Positions 45,172-54,715 of a stretch of DNA of 54,715 nucleotides are shown here, one piece after another (positions within the stretch are counted from its first letter, which is position 1; every line of letters starts with the position of its first letter). The notes under the pieces are model-generated. The model had not been told where the DNA came from and ran no database searches. It saw nothing but the letters and a program-made list of their open reading frames with translations. The position numbers were made by a program, and so were the translations under genes. The DNA is from Chytriomyces cf. hyalinus JEL632 (lineage: Eukaryota; Chytridiomycota; Chytridiomycetes; Chytridiales; Chytriomycetaceae): assembly GCA_025435555.1 (NCBI GenBank), contig JAIWWG010000148.1, positions 1-54,715 of the forward strand, read 5' to 3'.

Positions 45172-48100
45172 ATGCCTGAACACGATTTGCCACACTCGGC
45201 TGAGGACGATGATGAGGAGCAGTTGGAGTATGGCGACGACAATGATGATGACGAGAACGAGGGCGAGGACGAAGAAGCGAGGCCCTTGATAGCCTCAGTC
45301 CAAGCACCGGCGATGAACGGGGCCCATGCGTCAGCAACGGCATTCTCTCCGCACGCGCAAGCACTCTCTCCGTACCTATCCCTGCCTCTCCTAGTCGCTG
45401 TCCTCGCACCGCTGATTCTCGCTGCTTTGCATGCGCTCGTGCTTCAAAATGCGAGCTTGCCGTCAAAAGTGATTTCTGGCGAGTTGGATCCCAGCCTTTT
45501 CTCAGGCATGGATGCGTGGGCACACACAACAGCCATGACCGAGAACGCACATCCACACAACTCGCGAGACAATGACCGGGTGCGCGCATACATCCACTCG
45601 CACGCCGTGCGTCTCCAGTCCATCGGTCGAGAACGAGGCGTGTTTGTCGAGTTGGCCGACGACACCGTGAACATGGTCACGCAGGACGCCCGTGTGTATT
45701 ACCAGTCCAACAATGTTCTGCTGCGCGTGAAACCCTTTGACCATCGCGAGCATTCTGTTCCGTCCAACTCTTCCAAAAAGGCGCTTCTTGTTTCCAGTCA
45801 CTTTGACTCACAAGTCGTGGCAAATGGAGTTGTCGATAACGCCATCTCTGTCGCTGTTGCAATCGAACTTGTCCACTCGGTCCTCCACGCCTCACATCTC
45901 GATCATCCGCTCATCATCAACTTCAACAACGGCGAAGAACTGTTTCTTCTCGGCGCCGGAGCATTCACCCTTCACCCGTGGTTCTCGCAAATATCCGCCT
46001 TCATCAACTTGGACGGCACAGGAAGTGCTCCAGGTACCCGCAGTATGCTATTTCGCACAAACTCGATCGCGCTGACGAAAGAAATGAAGCGACATGCGCC
46101 AAAGCCACATGCCTCTGTCTTGTTCAACAACTTGGTCTCGAAAGTGCCAAGTGAGACGGATTATCGCGTTTATGTTGGATATGGTCACTTGCAGGGACTC
46201 GATCTTGCCTTCTACTCCTACAGGTTAAGTTTTACTTCCCTGCGCGCACGCGCCGAGCGACATTTAAACCTTCCCTCTCAACAGATATCAGTACCACACT
46301 CCAGATGATAGTGTTGAATTTTCATGGCCGATATCAGCCCAACATCTTGGCGACAATGTCCTCGCAACTGTCCTCGGAATCTGCAACAACCCAACGCTCC
46401 TTGAATCATTGGATCTAGTTGCACCAAATCTCACGCAGCCCATTCTGGATCCTTTGCCAGTGCCGGACTTTGTATATTTCGACATGTTTGGCGCATTCAT
46501 GACTGTCACATCTGGTCGCAATTTTCGTTTTACAATTATTTGGATCTTAATTGGCTGTCTTGTTTGGGCGATTGGAAAAAGTGTGACAGTGAGCGCTAAA
46601 ATGGGTGGCAGGAAATTCCTTGTACGTTACGTGCGGCCAACTGCGGAAGCATTTGTTTGCGTCTTGGGAGGAAGCATTGTTGTGTTGGGGTCAGTCGCGA
46701 TTTTGAGTGCATGTAAGAGTTATTTCAATCAAGGATCAAGTTACGGCATGCCTATCATTAATTTGATCTGGCTTTGTGCGGTTGTTTTTGGAGGATTGGC
46801 GAGATGGGTCAAAGTGTGGCCAACTGTTGCCGAAGCTCTTCGACTGCGAAAGAAAACAAATGCGAGTAGTACCACTGGACGTGGAAGGGCTGCCGTTCTT
46901 GGACAAGTGCCTGTTGGCAGACGGGCAGGTGGACGAAGGGGAAGAAGGCTTTTGAATCAAAGTTCTTCAACTTCGCCATTGCTTCCTTCGGCGTACCAAG
47001 TTTCCATGGGTCCTCCTTTGGAAAAATGGCTGCCGTATGGATTGGTTGCGTTTTGGGGAACTCTCTTGATTCCCACCATGATTCTGTCCAGCTATGGGTA
47101 CAATGGGCTTTTCTTTTTGGCGCACTGGGGATTTTACAGTCTCTTGGCGGTTGGATTCACGCAACTAATTTCACCACTTGCACTGAAATGGTGGCGGCAA
47201 GGGGCCGCTGATTCTCTTGACTTGACTCACAGTCCACAGTCAGGTCAAAGTGCATCATCAGTTGCTTGGCATAATCGAGTGATTCGATTTTATGAGAAGC
47301 AGATTTGGGGAGTTCAATTGGCGCTCGCGTCGGTGATGCCTGGGTTTTTGACGTTAGATATTTTGGGACAGCTGTTGATCAGTTTACCAGCTTGTGCGTT
47401 TGTTGTTTACTTTTTTAAAATGTCTTGTTTGTTGACGTGTTTTTCTAGGTATTCCTGGAACGCCTGAAATTGTTAACGATCTCTTTTTTGCGGCGCTGTT
47501 TGTGCTCTTGTTTGCCAACTTGCTTCCGGCGTTTCAAATGTCGCGTAAATCATACCTGGCTGAGGCTGTTTTGTGCGGCATTGCTGTGCCTTTTCTCACA
47601 AGCAGCGTGTTCATGTTCCCTCTTTCAAGGATCCATCCTCAACAGGTGAGCAGCAATGGTTTCTTGTTCACAGTTGCCAAAAACTATCCAAAAAAACTTA
47701 TAAAAAACAACAACCAACCAGTACTCGTTTGAGCAACTCTGGAACATTACAACAACATCGTCCGCGCAATTTTCGTCAGTTGACATCTCATTTCGTTACG
47801 GCCTGGTGACAAGCCAGGCAAGAGTGCACAAAGAGTTTGAACAAATCGACACCAACCTTCTCTGCCGGTCAACCATCTCCAGCCCCAAAAATCTAACGGA
47901 ATTCAAATGCACGTACCCAGCCATAGAACCGCCATCCGTCAACAATAGCTCACGCGATCCAACCGCGCTTTTGAAACTGTCGGGTGACTTGACACCCGTT
48001 TTGGTCGATGCTGCCAAGAATGTGTGGGACCTGCGCGGCGAGTTTGAAGGTGTTTTGGGGTCGCGGACTTGTACACTGACTGTCGGACATGTGAATCCTC

Positions 48101-48486
48101 GAGGAGACGATTATTTTGTGACTTACATTGACCCACCTGCTCATGGCGAAGAGAGCGAATGGCAGGTGGAAGGTGGCGGTGGTCGACATGCAAATCCCAT
48201 GCGAGTTGAACGGGATGCAACTGCGTTGGGAGTTCCCGAGACTGTCATTCTTCGTCGCGAGTTTGGGAAAAAGCATGGGATGCGGGTTCCGTTTTGGGTG
48301 AGATACAGTGGTGGAGATGTTCATACTGGGCATGGAATTGTATCGAATTTGACTGTTGCTTGTTATTTATTGGAGGCGGAGGTGAGCGAGTTTTGGGGGC
48401 GGGTGAGGTCGGAGGTTCCTGAGTGGCTTGTGCCAGGACCTGGGAGGTATGGCGGCGTGAAAGTGTTCAAAACGGTGCAGTTGTAA
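45172..48486 (+). CDS. Vacuolar membrane M28 metalloprotease (Pff1-like)
   Basis: This is a multi-pass membrane aminopeptidase-type protease of the vacuole. Four exons (45172-46223, 46285-47393, 47449-47645, 47722-48486) join in frame to about 1,040 residues, near the family length. The N-terminus is cytosolic and very acidic; a first membrane span follows (LPLLVAVLAPLILAALHAL). The lumenal M28 domain shows the expected zinc ligands in order: H in LLVSSHFDS, D in NGVVDNAISV, the catalytic EE in NFNNGEELFLLGAGAF, D in FINLDGTGS, and H in YQYHTPDDS, across intron 1. Eight or so further hydrophobic spans follow, then a soluble lumenal C-terminal domain. The arrangement matches yeast Pff1 (YBR074W). 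Confidence 0.92.
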
Positions 48487-48575
48487 GGGTACGGAAACTG
48501 ACGTGTTGATTGGCGATAAATTGGTGCAGTGGCTTGTGAGAGAGCAAATATAGAACTCATCACCAATTTCTCCCA

Positions 48576-50071
48576 ATGGCCGAAACACTGACGATTCGCA
48601 TCGGAGCAACGCCGCAGCGGATGCTCGTCTGCAACCCCAACGATGAGGAGAACCCGATCCATGTCAAGAACGCCAACTTTGAGGTGGACTCCTGCTCCGG
48701 ATCTCTCCCCATGTCATTCATTGCTCATTCCGAAACACATACACGCACGTAGGGAGATGTCCTCATCCGTGTCGCAAACTTCCGCGGCGTTGTCCCCGAA
48801 GACGCACCAGGCCCCATCGCTTCGATCCCGTACTTTAACGGACGGTCTCGGAAAATGAGCTTTCAGTTTCAAGGACGATTCGCACAGGAATGGTCTGCCG
48901 ATAACTTGGGTAAACACAATATCTCCTGATATATGAATGAAATCAGCGGTCGTCTCTTAACTTAGTCGTCTTTGTTTCTCTCTGCATCGCTGCCAATTTA
49001 AGTGTGGTCGCAAGATTGGGACCAGCCCCTCAATGTCCCAACCATGATGAACCTCTTCACAAAGGTAAAGCCAACATCAGTTCAAGATGCATTCAATGAT
49101 CTCAAACTCGAAATCCCAAATTGCCGCCAGTTCTGGAAAATGACGGACCCAGGCTCCTTCTCCGAACTCAACAGCCCAACCCCATACATGCGCTCATACG
49201 TCGCAACAGCAATGTGCACCATCACATCCTGGCCGTGCGTCGTTCCTGCATCTGAAGTGGGCGAGGAACCGTTCCGCCCAATCCTTGTGGAAAACATTAA
49301 CGGACTCTTGAGTGCCGAAACAATTGCAAAGGCGCAGAGTGGAGTTGGAGTGTTGACGGCGCAGGCTTCTGGGTTGAGTTCGGGGGATGCGGAGGATGGT
49401 GCTGTGGTTGCGTCGGTTGAGGATGATGTCGGGGAAGGTGTCGCGGATGCGGAAGCGCCTGTGGTTGGTGGGGAAGTGGAAGTTATTGGAGATGCAAATG
49501 GAAAACAGCCGCAGCAGCAGCAAACGCTTGTTTCAAAGTTTGGATTCCCACGGCGGCTGACGAACGAACAGAAGCAGCAGCAACAGGCGGAGAAGGAGTC
49601 GAAACTGATTGAGCGCATCATGAAGGGCGGGGACGAGTCGGTGAAAGATCGACGAAGATTTTTTGCGGTTGAGGAGAATCGGAAAGAGACGGTTTTTAAA
49701 CCGGATCTTGTTTATGGTTTGTTGTTCAGTTTATGTTACGCGTTATCCTTCATGGGAGTATCTGACTTTGATGCAACGCAGGATTCGAGGTGTTCAACCC
49801 GTACTTTGATCCAAACGAATTCAAGGTAATTAATACCAGACATCTGTTATAATGCGTCACTGACAAATCGAACCAGATTAAAATCCCCGGCGTGTCCATC
49901 GACTTGCACAAAGTAACAAACGGGCAGCCCATGCGATTACGGCTCATGTCCAAGGACGGGGAAACTGTGTTCTTCACTGTCGAAGTGTCGGCACAGCCGG
50001 CTGAGGCACCCGCAGATGGAGACAAGCCGCAAGGCAGATTCGGAGGACTTTTCAATAGGTTTTCAAAATGA
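48576..50071 (+). CDS. DUF1769 (UPF0590) family protein
   Basis: Five exons (48576-48683, 48753-48909, 49003-49716, 49782-49825, 49877-50071) join in frame to about 405 residues. The N-terminal half carries the family core, PYFNGRSRKMSFQFQGRF, then VWSQDWDQPLNVP. A middle block includes PTPYMRSYVATAMC. A low-complexity D/E/V/Q insert (49380-49600) precedes a conserved C-terminal part (VFNPYFDPNEF, PGVSIDLHKVTNGQPMRLR). The function of this fungal family is unknown. The gene follows Pff1 by 90 bp in the same direction; co-regulation is possible but not shown. Confidence 0.85.
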
Positions 50072-50661
50072 GTATGTTGCAGTGTGCGTGGGTGACTTTC
50101 TTTTTGGGCGTTTAGTTTTATTCTGTTTTCTTTTTTTGTCGTGATTTGGGACCTTGACTTTTGTTTGCCAAGTTCCGTGCATAAAACATGACAAAAACGA
50201 ATTGAAGCTTCATATGTTCCAAGAACCCAGGGTTGCGCGGATCATAACAACAACAATGACGCGGTTATGCATCGATGCAAGGCACCTCATCATTCATCTT
50301 ACCTGAGAGTGAATTAAACCGTAAAATCAAACTTACTTGGGCAACGACGACCGTGTCAAGAGCACGTTGAAACCTACAGGGTCCCTTTTGGCTTCCCTCA
50401 CAAGCCTGGATTCATCAGTTGTACTGCATATTTGATATGAATTATCCACTAACTCGAGCAGCTGATGTGTTAACATTTTTATAAAACCAGGAACGTGGTG
50501 TTGGGTAAGTACGCTCTGTCATGATTCATGGATCAAGTTCGTCGAAGATACACCTTCGGTGACTCCACTAAGCAAATAGCCTATGAATGCTCAGGGAAGC
50601 GGGCGTGGCACAATCGTTGTTTCAAACTGAAAAATGTGCGACATTAATCGACCAAGAATAA
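50072..50661. other. Intergenic, no gene seen
   Basis: This is the 3' flank of the DUF1769 gene up to the transposon boundary. It is AT-rich with short T-tracts. No credible exon, RNA gene or repeat family was found. Confidence 0.5.
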
Positions 50662-53499
50662 GGAATAAACAAAATGACATCCATGGACGTCAACGTTATT
50701 CGACATCCAGGACGTCATTTAGCGCCAACACCCATGGATGTCATTTAGTGCCACGCGTTAAATGACATCCACGTCTGAAAACATCACCAAACAATGGTGC
50801 CAGCTGTAGAATTGCTTGGATGGAACGGCAAGAGTGGTGCAATTCAAATAAACGTTTGCAGTAATGCTCGGCCTGGTGACTGCCTGGTGAAATGATACAG
50901 TTTCTCACCGACTTACCATATGCCGCAAGTGTGGAATGGTTGGTGAAGGGTTTTGGCACGTTAACAATGAATTGACCCGGTCCTTTTTTTGCGAATGGAC
51001 CAGACCAATCAAAAATTCAGGAAGAGAAGCACGTTTATTCAACAACTTTTGAAGAAGCTCCTGAAGATGTCAAAGGTGAAGAAAAAGCAGCGCTATCAGA
51101 TGATGGTGGATTGGTGGATTTTTTTGTGGATTTCTTTCCGGCGGGTGTTTTTTTTGGTTCAGTTGATGATTGTTTGCATTTTGTTGAAGGCCGACCTTTT
51201 CCAACCGTCGATGGAGGTTCTTGAATATCGCGAATTCCAATAAACTGATTCAAGAGGTTGTTCAGTGTTGAATTCATGTCTTTCTTGGATGCGTCTCCTT
51301 TTTTGCTGGCTAGTTCATAAATCTTGTTGAATTTTGCCAATGCATTTGCATGATGGGCCCTGGAATCCTTTTCAGCTTTGGATAGTGTTGAAGGAGGGGC
51401 AGGTGTACAATAATTTTCTTCTGCAATTGTGTTTGTTTCTTCTTGCTTCATGGATATAGATGTTTGTCAACTGGTAGCATTGTTGCAGTCATTTTGAAGG
51501 AGAACTTGCAGTAACGCAATCCAAACAGCCTCTGAGTCCTCAGCTGTATGCTTCACACAACCAAACAAAGCCATTTCTTCAAGCGCAATGACAACACATG
51601 GTCCACAGTTAAAGGAATCTGTCTGCTGTGGGAAATTGTGGAAACAGAATATCCTGTGGCAGTAAAAGTTCAGAGACAACAGCAAGGAACAAGCAAAATC
51701 AAGGCAACTCACTGAAATGCAGCAATACTAAATGGGCATCCCATTCATTGCGCACTTTTGTCCACAGCTTGTATCCATTTTTCAGGCAACTTGACTGAAC
51801 TGCTTCTCTTCAATGGGTCACCAAACAGAATCCGTTTGCATTTTAGATCCACAAAACCAGCAGTCCAATGGCTTCCATTTGTTGGAACCAACAGTTTTCC
51901 TTCATCCCAATTAAACTGCTTCCCTGCATTGATGATATCAGGATGCAATTGACAGATGCCTTGTTTTGAATGGCACATGTCATTACAGCAACATCAGGCC
52001 CCCTTAACAAGTTCATATAGAGTATTAAATGTCAGGCAACTCTGATTTAACTCCTTCAACCCACTCACTTGATCTCTGCTACATTAGTCAAGTTCCAAGT
52101 CATGATAAAATGCTGAAATCCTGCACTGATTGCTGTGTCATTCAACTATGAATGCCCAACAACACTCATTATATCGTCGAAGATTTGCGCGTCATGTTTC
52201 AACAGCATTAATTGTTGCTTCACACCACCAGTCCCTTATTTTTTGATCCAAGATTCAGATGTGGAGATTTACTGCACTTTGATGTGAACTTGTCCAACCA
52301 TTTCAGTGCATTGATTGCCTTGTTTTGCTTTTTGCTCAGGCTGTGGTATTCAAGTTGTCTGCTCAGCTCAGCATCACTGAAAAAAAAAGCAGGCATTCTT
52401 GTTTCCCCTGCTTTGGATACAAAAGTGCCCCTGCACTTGTTGGAATCTCCAGCTCTTTGGTTCCCTCCGCAAGCTTCTGTCTTGCTGCTAGAATCCATGA
52501 TTCAGGAAGTAGCCACATATGCTCCAGACCATCTGACAGAAAACTGCAGCTTTTAACTGGAATGCAGTTGGTAGAAGCCAGAGTAAATGGTAGCTGAACA
52601 ACTTGTGTCATGTCCCATCTTGATTGATCTGGTGGCGCTCCAACGGTGGGAATATCTGCACGTAAAAGCTGCTCTAGGCTAGAATTTCTGCTGAGTGCAA
52701 CGGCTGCATGCTGAGAAAACTCGGTGTCACTTTGATTGCAAAGGCTATTCAGTTCCTCATCAAAAGAAATCAAGGACACAATTTGACAGCTCCCTTTTTT
52801 CGCGTTTTCCTTGTCATTGTCCAAATTGCGCGTGAGATTCGACTGTTTTGTGTTCTCATTGCCATTGTCCTTGTTCGTGCCAAAGTTTGCCTGCGCCAAA
52901 GGCAGACATGCTGGTGAAAAAGAAACACGTTTGAATGCATATAAATCAAATGAAAGTTCAGTGAGTATGGGTAGGCACTTACAAGTGACAGTGGCATTCG
53001 CCATCCTTGGCATAAGTGACGTATCAGATCCATTGCCAAACAGCGACCTTCAAATCAGTTGCCATCAGTGTGTTGTTGGTAGGAGTATAAATGCAATGAA
53101 TAAGCTGTGGACTGACTGACCTGACGGTTTGATGCATGCGAAAGAACACCCCTTTGCGAAATTTTTGATTCAATAACCAAGCAAAGAGAAACCTTTGACG
53201 CGGTTTGCGCCTTCTGCCCAGCATGTGTAATAAAGAGCGATTAGAATGAAGGCGCAAACTGGGACAGGGCAAGAGTCAGTTTTTGAGTTCTGAGCATTAC
53301 CGCAAACATATATTTGAATTGCACCACTCTTGCCGGTCCATCCAAGCAATTCTACAGCTGGCACCATTGTTTGGTGATGTTTTCAGATGAGGATGTCATT
53401 CAACGCGTGGCACTAAATGACATCCATGGGTGTTGGCGCTAAATGACGTCCTGGATGTCGAATAACATTGACGTCCATGGATATCATTTAGTTTATTCC
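50662..53499. mobile_element. DNA transposon with 208-bp terminal inverted repeats
   Basis: The left terminus 50662-50869 and right terminus 53292-53499 are ungapped inverted repeats with about 10 mismatches in 208 positions (about 95% identity). Both start ggaataaac and contain nested atgacatcc/ggatgtcat motifs. The flanking 9-mers caagaataa (50653-50661) and caagagtta (53500-53508) agree at 7 of 9 positions, a plausible old target-site duplication. The interior carries, on the minus strand, a Ulp1-like cysteine protease region. No transposase was recognised, so this is probably non-autonomous. Long repeats, a 9-bp duplication and an Ulp1 domain recall MULE (Kaonashi-type) or KDZ elements; the superfamily is not decided. 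Confidence 0.88.
51035..53013 (-). CDS. Transposon-borne Ulp1/C48-like protease, probably damaged
   Basis: On the minus strand, a first long frame runs from about 53013 (MPRMANATVTCKCLPIL), continuing through a possible short intron near 52400 into DAELSRQLEYHSLSKKQN. The protease part follows. NGSHWTAGFVDLK supplies the histidine, and the aspartate would lie in VDLK or in ILFGDPL. An intron with a GTGAGT donor near 51713 leads to FPQQTDSFNCGPCVV, which supplies the oxyanion glutamine and nucleophile cysteine of C48 peptidases. A lysine/serine-rich tail ends SSGASSKVVE. Between the histidine and cysteine exons the frame appears to change by one base near 51760, so the gene is probably inactive. 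Such proteases are cargo or accessory genes of several DNA transposon groups. Confidence 0.5.
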
Positions 53500-53708
53500 C
53501 AAGAGTTAAGTCTCTTCTAAACACCTGACTTTATACTTCCTTTATTGAACTTAAACATTAGAGATCATGCCATGTTCTGACACGCTCTTCCTCCACGAAA
53601 AAAAGCCGCCCTTCAAGTTCGTCCCATCCTTTCATAACTATCGGTTCAGGTCATTGAAGCATAAATGACTTAAAGTTCAATATGTATTAATTTTTGATGA
53701 GGTATCAT

Positions 53709-53781
53709 GGGGATCTAGCTCAAATGGTAGAGCGCTCGCTTAGCATGCGAGAGGCACTGGGATCAATGCCCAGGTTCTCCA
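53709..53781 (+). tRNA. tRNA-Ala (anticodon AGC)
   Basis: This is a 73-base cloverleaf. The D region is GCTC AAATGGTA GAGC. The anticodon stem CTCGC/GCGAG has loop TTAGCAT with anticodon AGC, and the T stem is CTGGG/CCCAG. No intron is present and the discriminator is A. The acceptor stem has one T-T mismatch and one G-T pair. The T loop reads ATCAATG, so the usual invariant TTC is not kept. It may therefore be a decayed copy. It lies 209 bp beyond the transposon end. Confidence 0.8.
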
Positions 53782-54295
53782 ATTCCTTTTTGCTTCTATC
53801 ATTGCTGTGCTCAGCTGCACGCGTTGAATATAAGCCACAAAGAATGCGTTGTGTTCATTGTGGATTATTTCACATGTGGTTGTGAAATAGGGAAAGATTA
53901 CGAATCCGCCTGTTGCCCAGCATTGCAAACCTCAGCCATCAAGTCTGACTGAGAAAGGCATTAAGTGCTAATGACAAAAGACGGGGATCTAACAGAACGC
54001 GCTTTTTTTTTTTTTATTTTTTTTTATTTATTATTTATTATGTATTGTGCGCGCAACACAAAACTGGAATTTTGTCGATATTCGATCCGCGCAAAACTTA
54101 TTTCCGCACACCACCAAACTGTACGCGCAAACACAGACCCAGCACCATCCCACCCCCCAAAAAATCCGAAAAAATAGGCATTCGACTCGAAATGCTAATG
54201 GCAACACCTCAGAGCCAAAGAACGCTCAATTCGGGTGAGATTGAGTCAACTGAACGTTCAAGTAATTCTGTTAATAATCATTCTGGCCCCAAGGC
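53782..54295. other. Intergenic, no gene seen
   Basis: This stretch contains a long T/A run (54002-54042) and otherwise unremarkable sequence. A short frame from an ATG near 54198 (MATPQSQRTLNSGEI) could be an upstream exon of the following ORF but has no independent support. Confidence 0.4.
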
Positions 54296-54658
54296 ATGCC
54301 AACACCTTCACAGGACACCAATGAGCGCATTGCTGAAGAGCAGGATGAAAACAAGCTGCCGGATTTGCCTGCCCAAATTGGACTTTACCAAAATGCTGTC
54401 TGCCTCTGTCCCCGCGAGTTTATTGGACAGCAAATCCCACTGCAAGCAGCTATAGCTATCGAATCCCACTCAATGGACGAATTTCGAACCAAACTCTATG
54501 ACGTTGTTCATCCATTCATGTTTCGAGAAATTCTGATGCAAGCAAATGGAGAACCAGCATGGGCTTCGGATTCAATTGGCCACCTTTCGATTGATACCAT
54601 GGATACGTGTTTGGATTTGGTTTCTTGGGCTTTTATGATATTTATTATCTTAAGGTGA
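54296..54658 (+). CDS. Unrecognised ORF near the window edge
   Basis: This is an open frame of 120 codons from an ATG at 54296. The translation is of ordinary composition (MPTPSQDTNERIAEEQDENK, FRTKLYDVVHPFMFREILMQ) and ends in a hydrophobic stretch. A donor-like ttg|gtttct near 54620 could continue it beyond the window as a multi-exon gene. I do not recognise the family. It could also be a chance frame or the first exon of a transposon-derived gene. Confidence 0.35.
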   Translation: MPTPSQDTNERIAEEQDENKLPDLPAQIGLYQNAVCLCPREFIGQQIPLQAAIAIESHSMDEFRTKLYDVVHPFMFREILMQANGEPAWASDSIGHLSIDTMDTCLDLVSWAFMIFIILR

Positions 54659-54715
54659 ATCACAACACATCAAAACAGCTCTCCTTATATACATTTTTGG
54701 CTCCCATAAAATCTC

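Noticed and set aside
50662-53499. Assignment of the element to a named transposon superfamily
   Set aside because: Ulp1 cargo and long terminal repeats occur in more than one group, and no transposase motif was seen to decide between them.

Overview
The window is eukaryotic nuclear DNA, most likely from an early-diverging, chytrid-like fungus (inference). Genes are split by short GT-AG introns, mostly 50-80 nt. The gene set is fungal: Ort1-type ornithine carrier, Rcy1/Pof6 F-box protein with a CaaX tail, Pff1-type vacuolar M28 protease, DUF1769 protein, GT32 glycosyltransferase and NmrA-like reductases. A RecQ4 helicase with a Sld2-like N-terminus and a SARM1-like TIR-LRR protein argue against an ordinary yeast or filamentous ascomycete. 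Exon joins were made by hand from reading phase and splice sites.

Layout. 0.1-4.9 kb: an unrecognised spliced gene, membrane-protein exons, two copies of a coiled-coil gene and a dead mitochondrial carrier. 5.0-9.3 kb: mitoribosomal protein S15, a relic region and the intact Ort1-like carrier. 9.6-15.8 kb: a membrane/coiled-coil protein, a methyltransferase-like protein, and a protein with four composite CCCH+CCHC zinc modules. 16.2-21.6 kb: a 20-exon TIR-LRR gene. 21.6-25.3 kb: a scrambled, mostly inverted and circularly permuted partial copy of it. 25.3-29.7 kb: GT32 and Rcy1. 30.1-31.2 kb: a Fic-domain gene broken at its catalytic loop. 31.4-44.0 kb: a 2,267-bp near-perfect inverted repeat with an NmrA-like gene in each arm; its 8-kb spacer holds a NmrA pseudogene, RECQL4 and a dead hydrophobic-protein gene. 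44.0-50.1 kb: a third NmrA-like gene, Pff1 and the DUF1769 protein. 50.7-53.5 kb: a DNA transposon with 208-bp terminal inverted repeats carrying a Ulp1-like protease. 53.7 kb to the end: tRNA-Ala(AGC) and an unrecognised ORF.

The most striking system is the TIR-LRR gene: a SARM1-like TIR with the catalytic glutamate position kept, joined to an RNI-type LRR array built from phase-1 exon cassettes, with no visible nucleotide-binding domain, and sitting beside a rearranged relic paralogue. That combination suggests a birth-and-death NLR-like or NADase sensor family. The window is also rich in gene duplication and decay: carrier, coiled-coil, NmrA and TIR-LRR copies, and the Fic and hydrophobic-protein genes.
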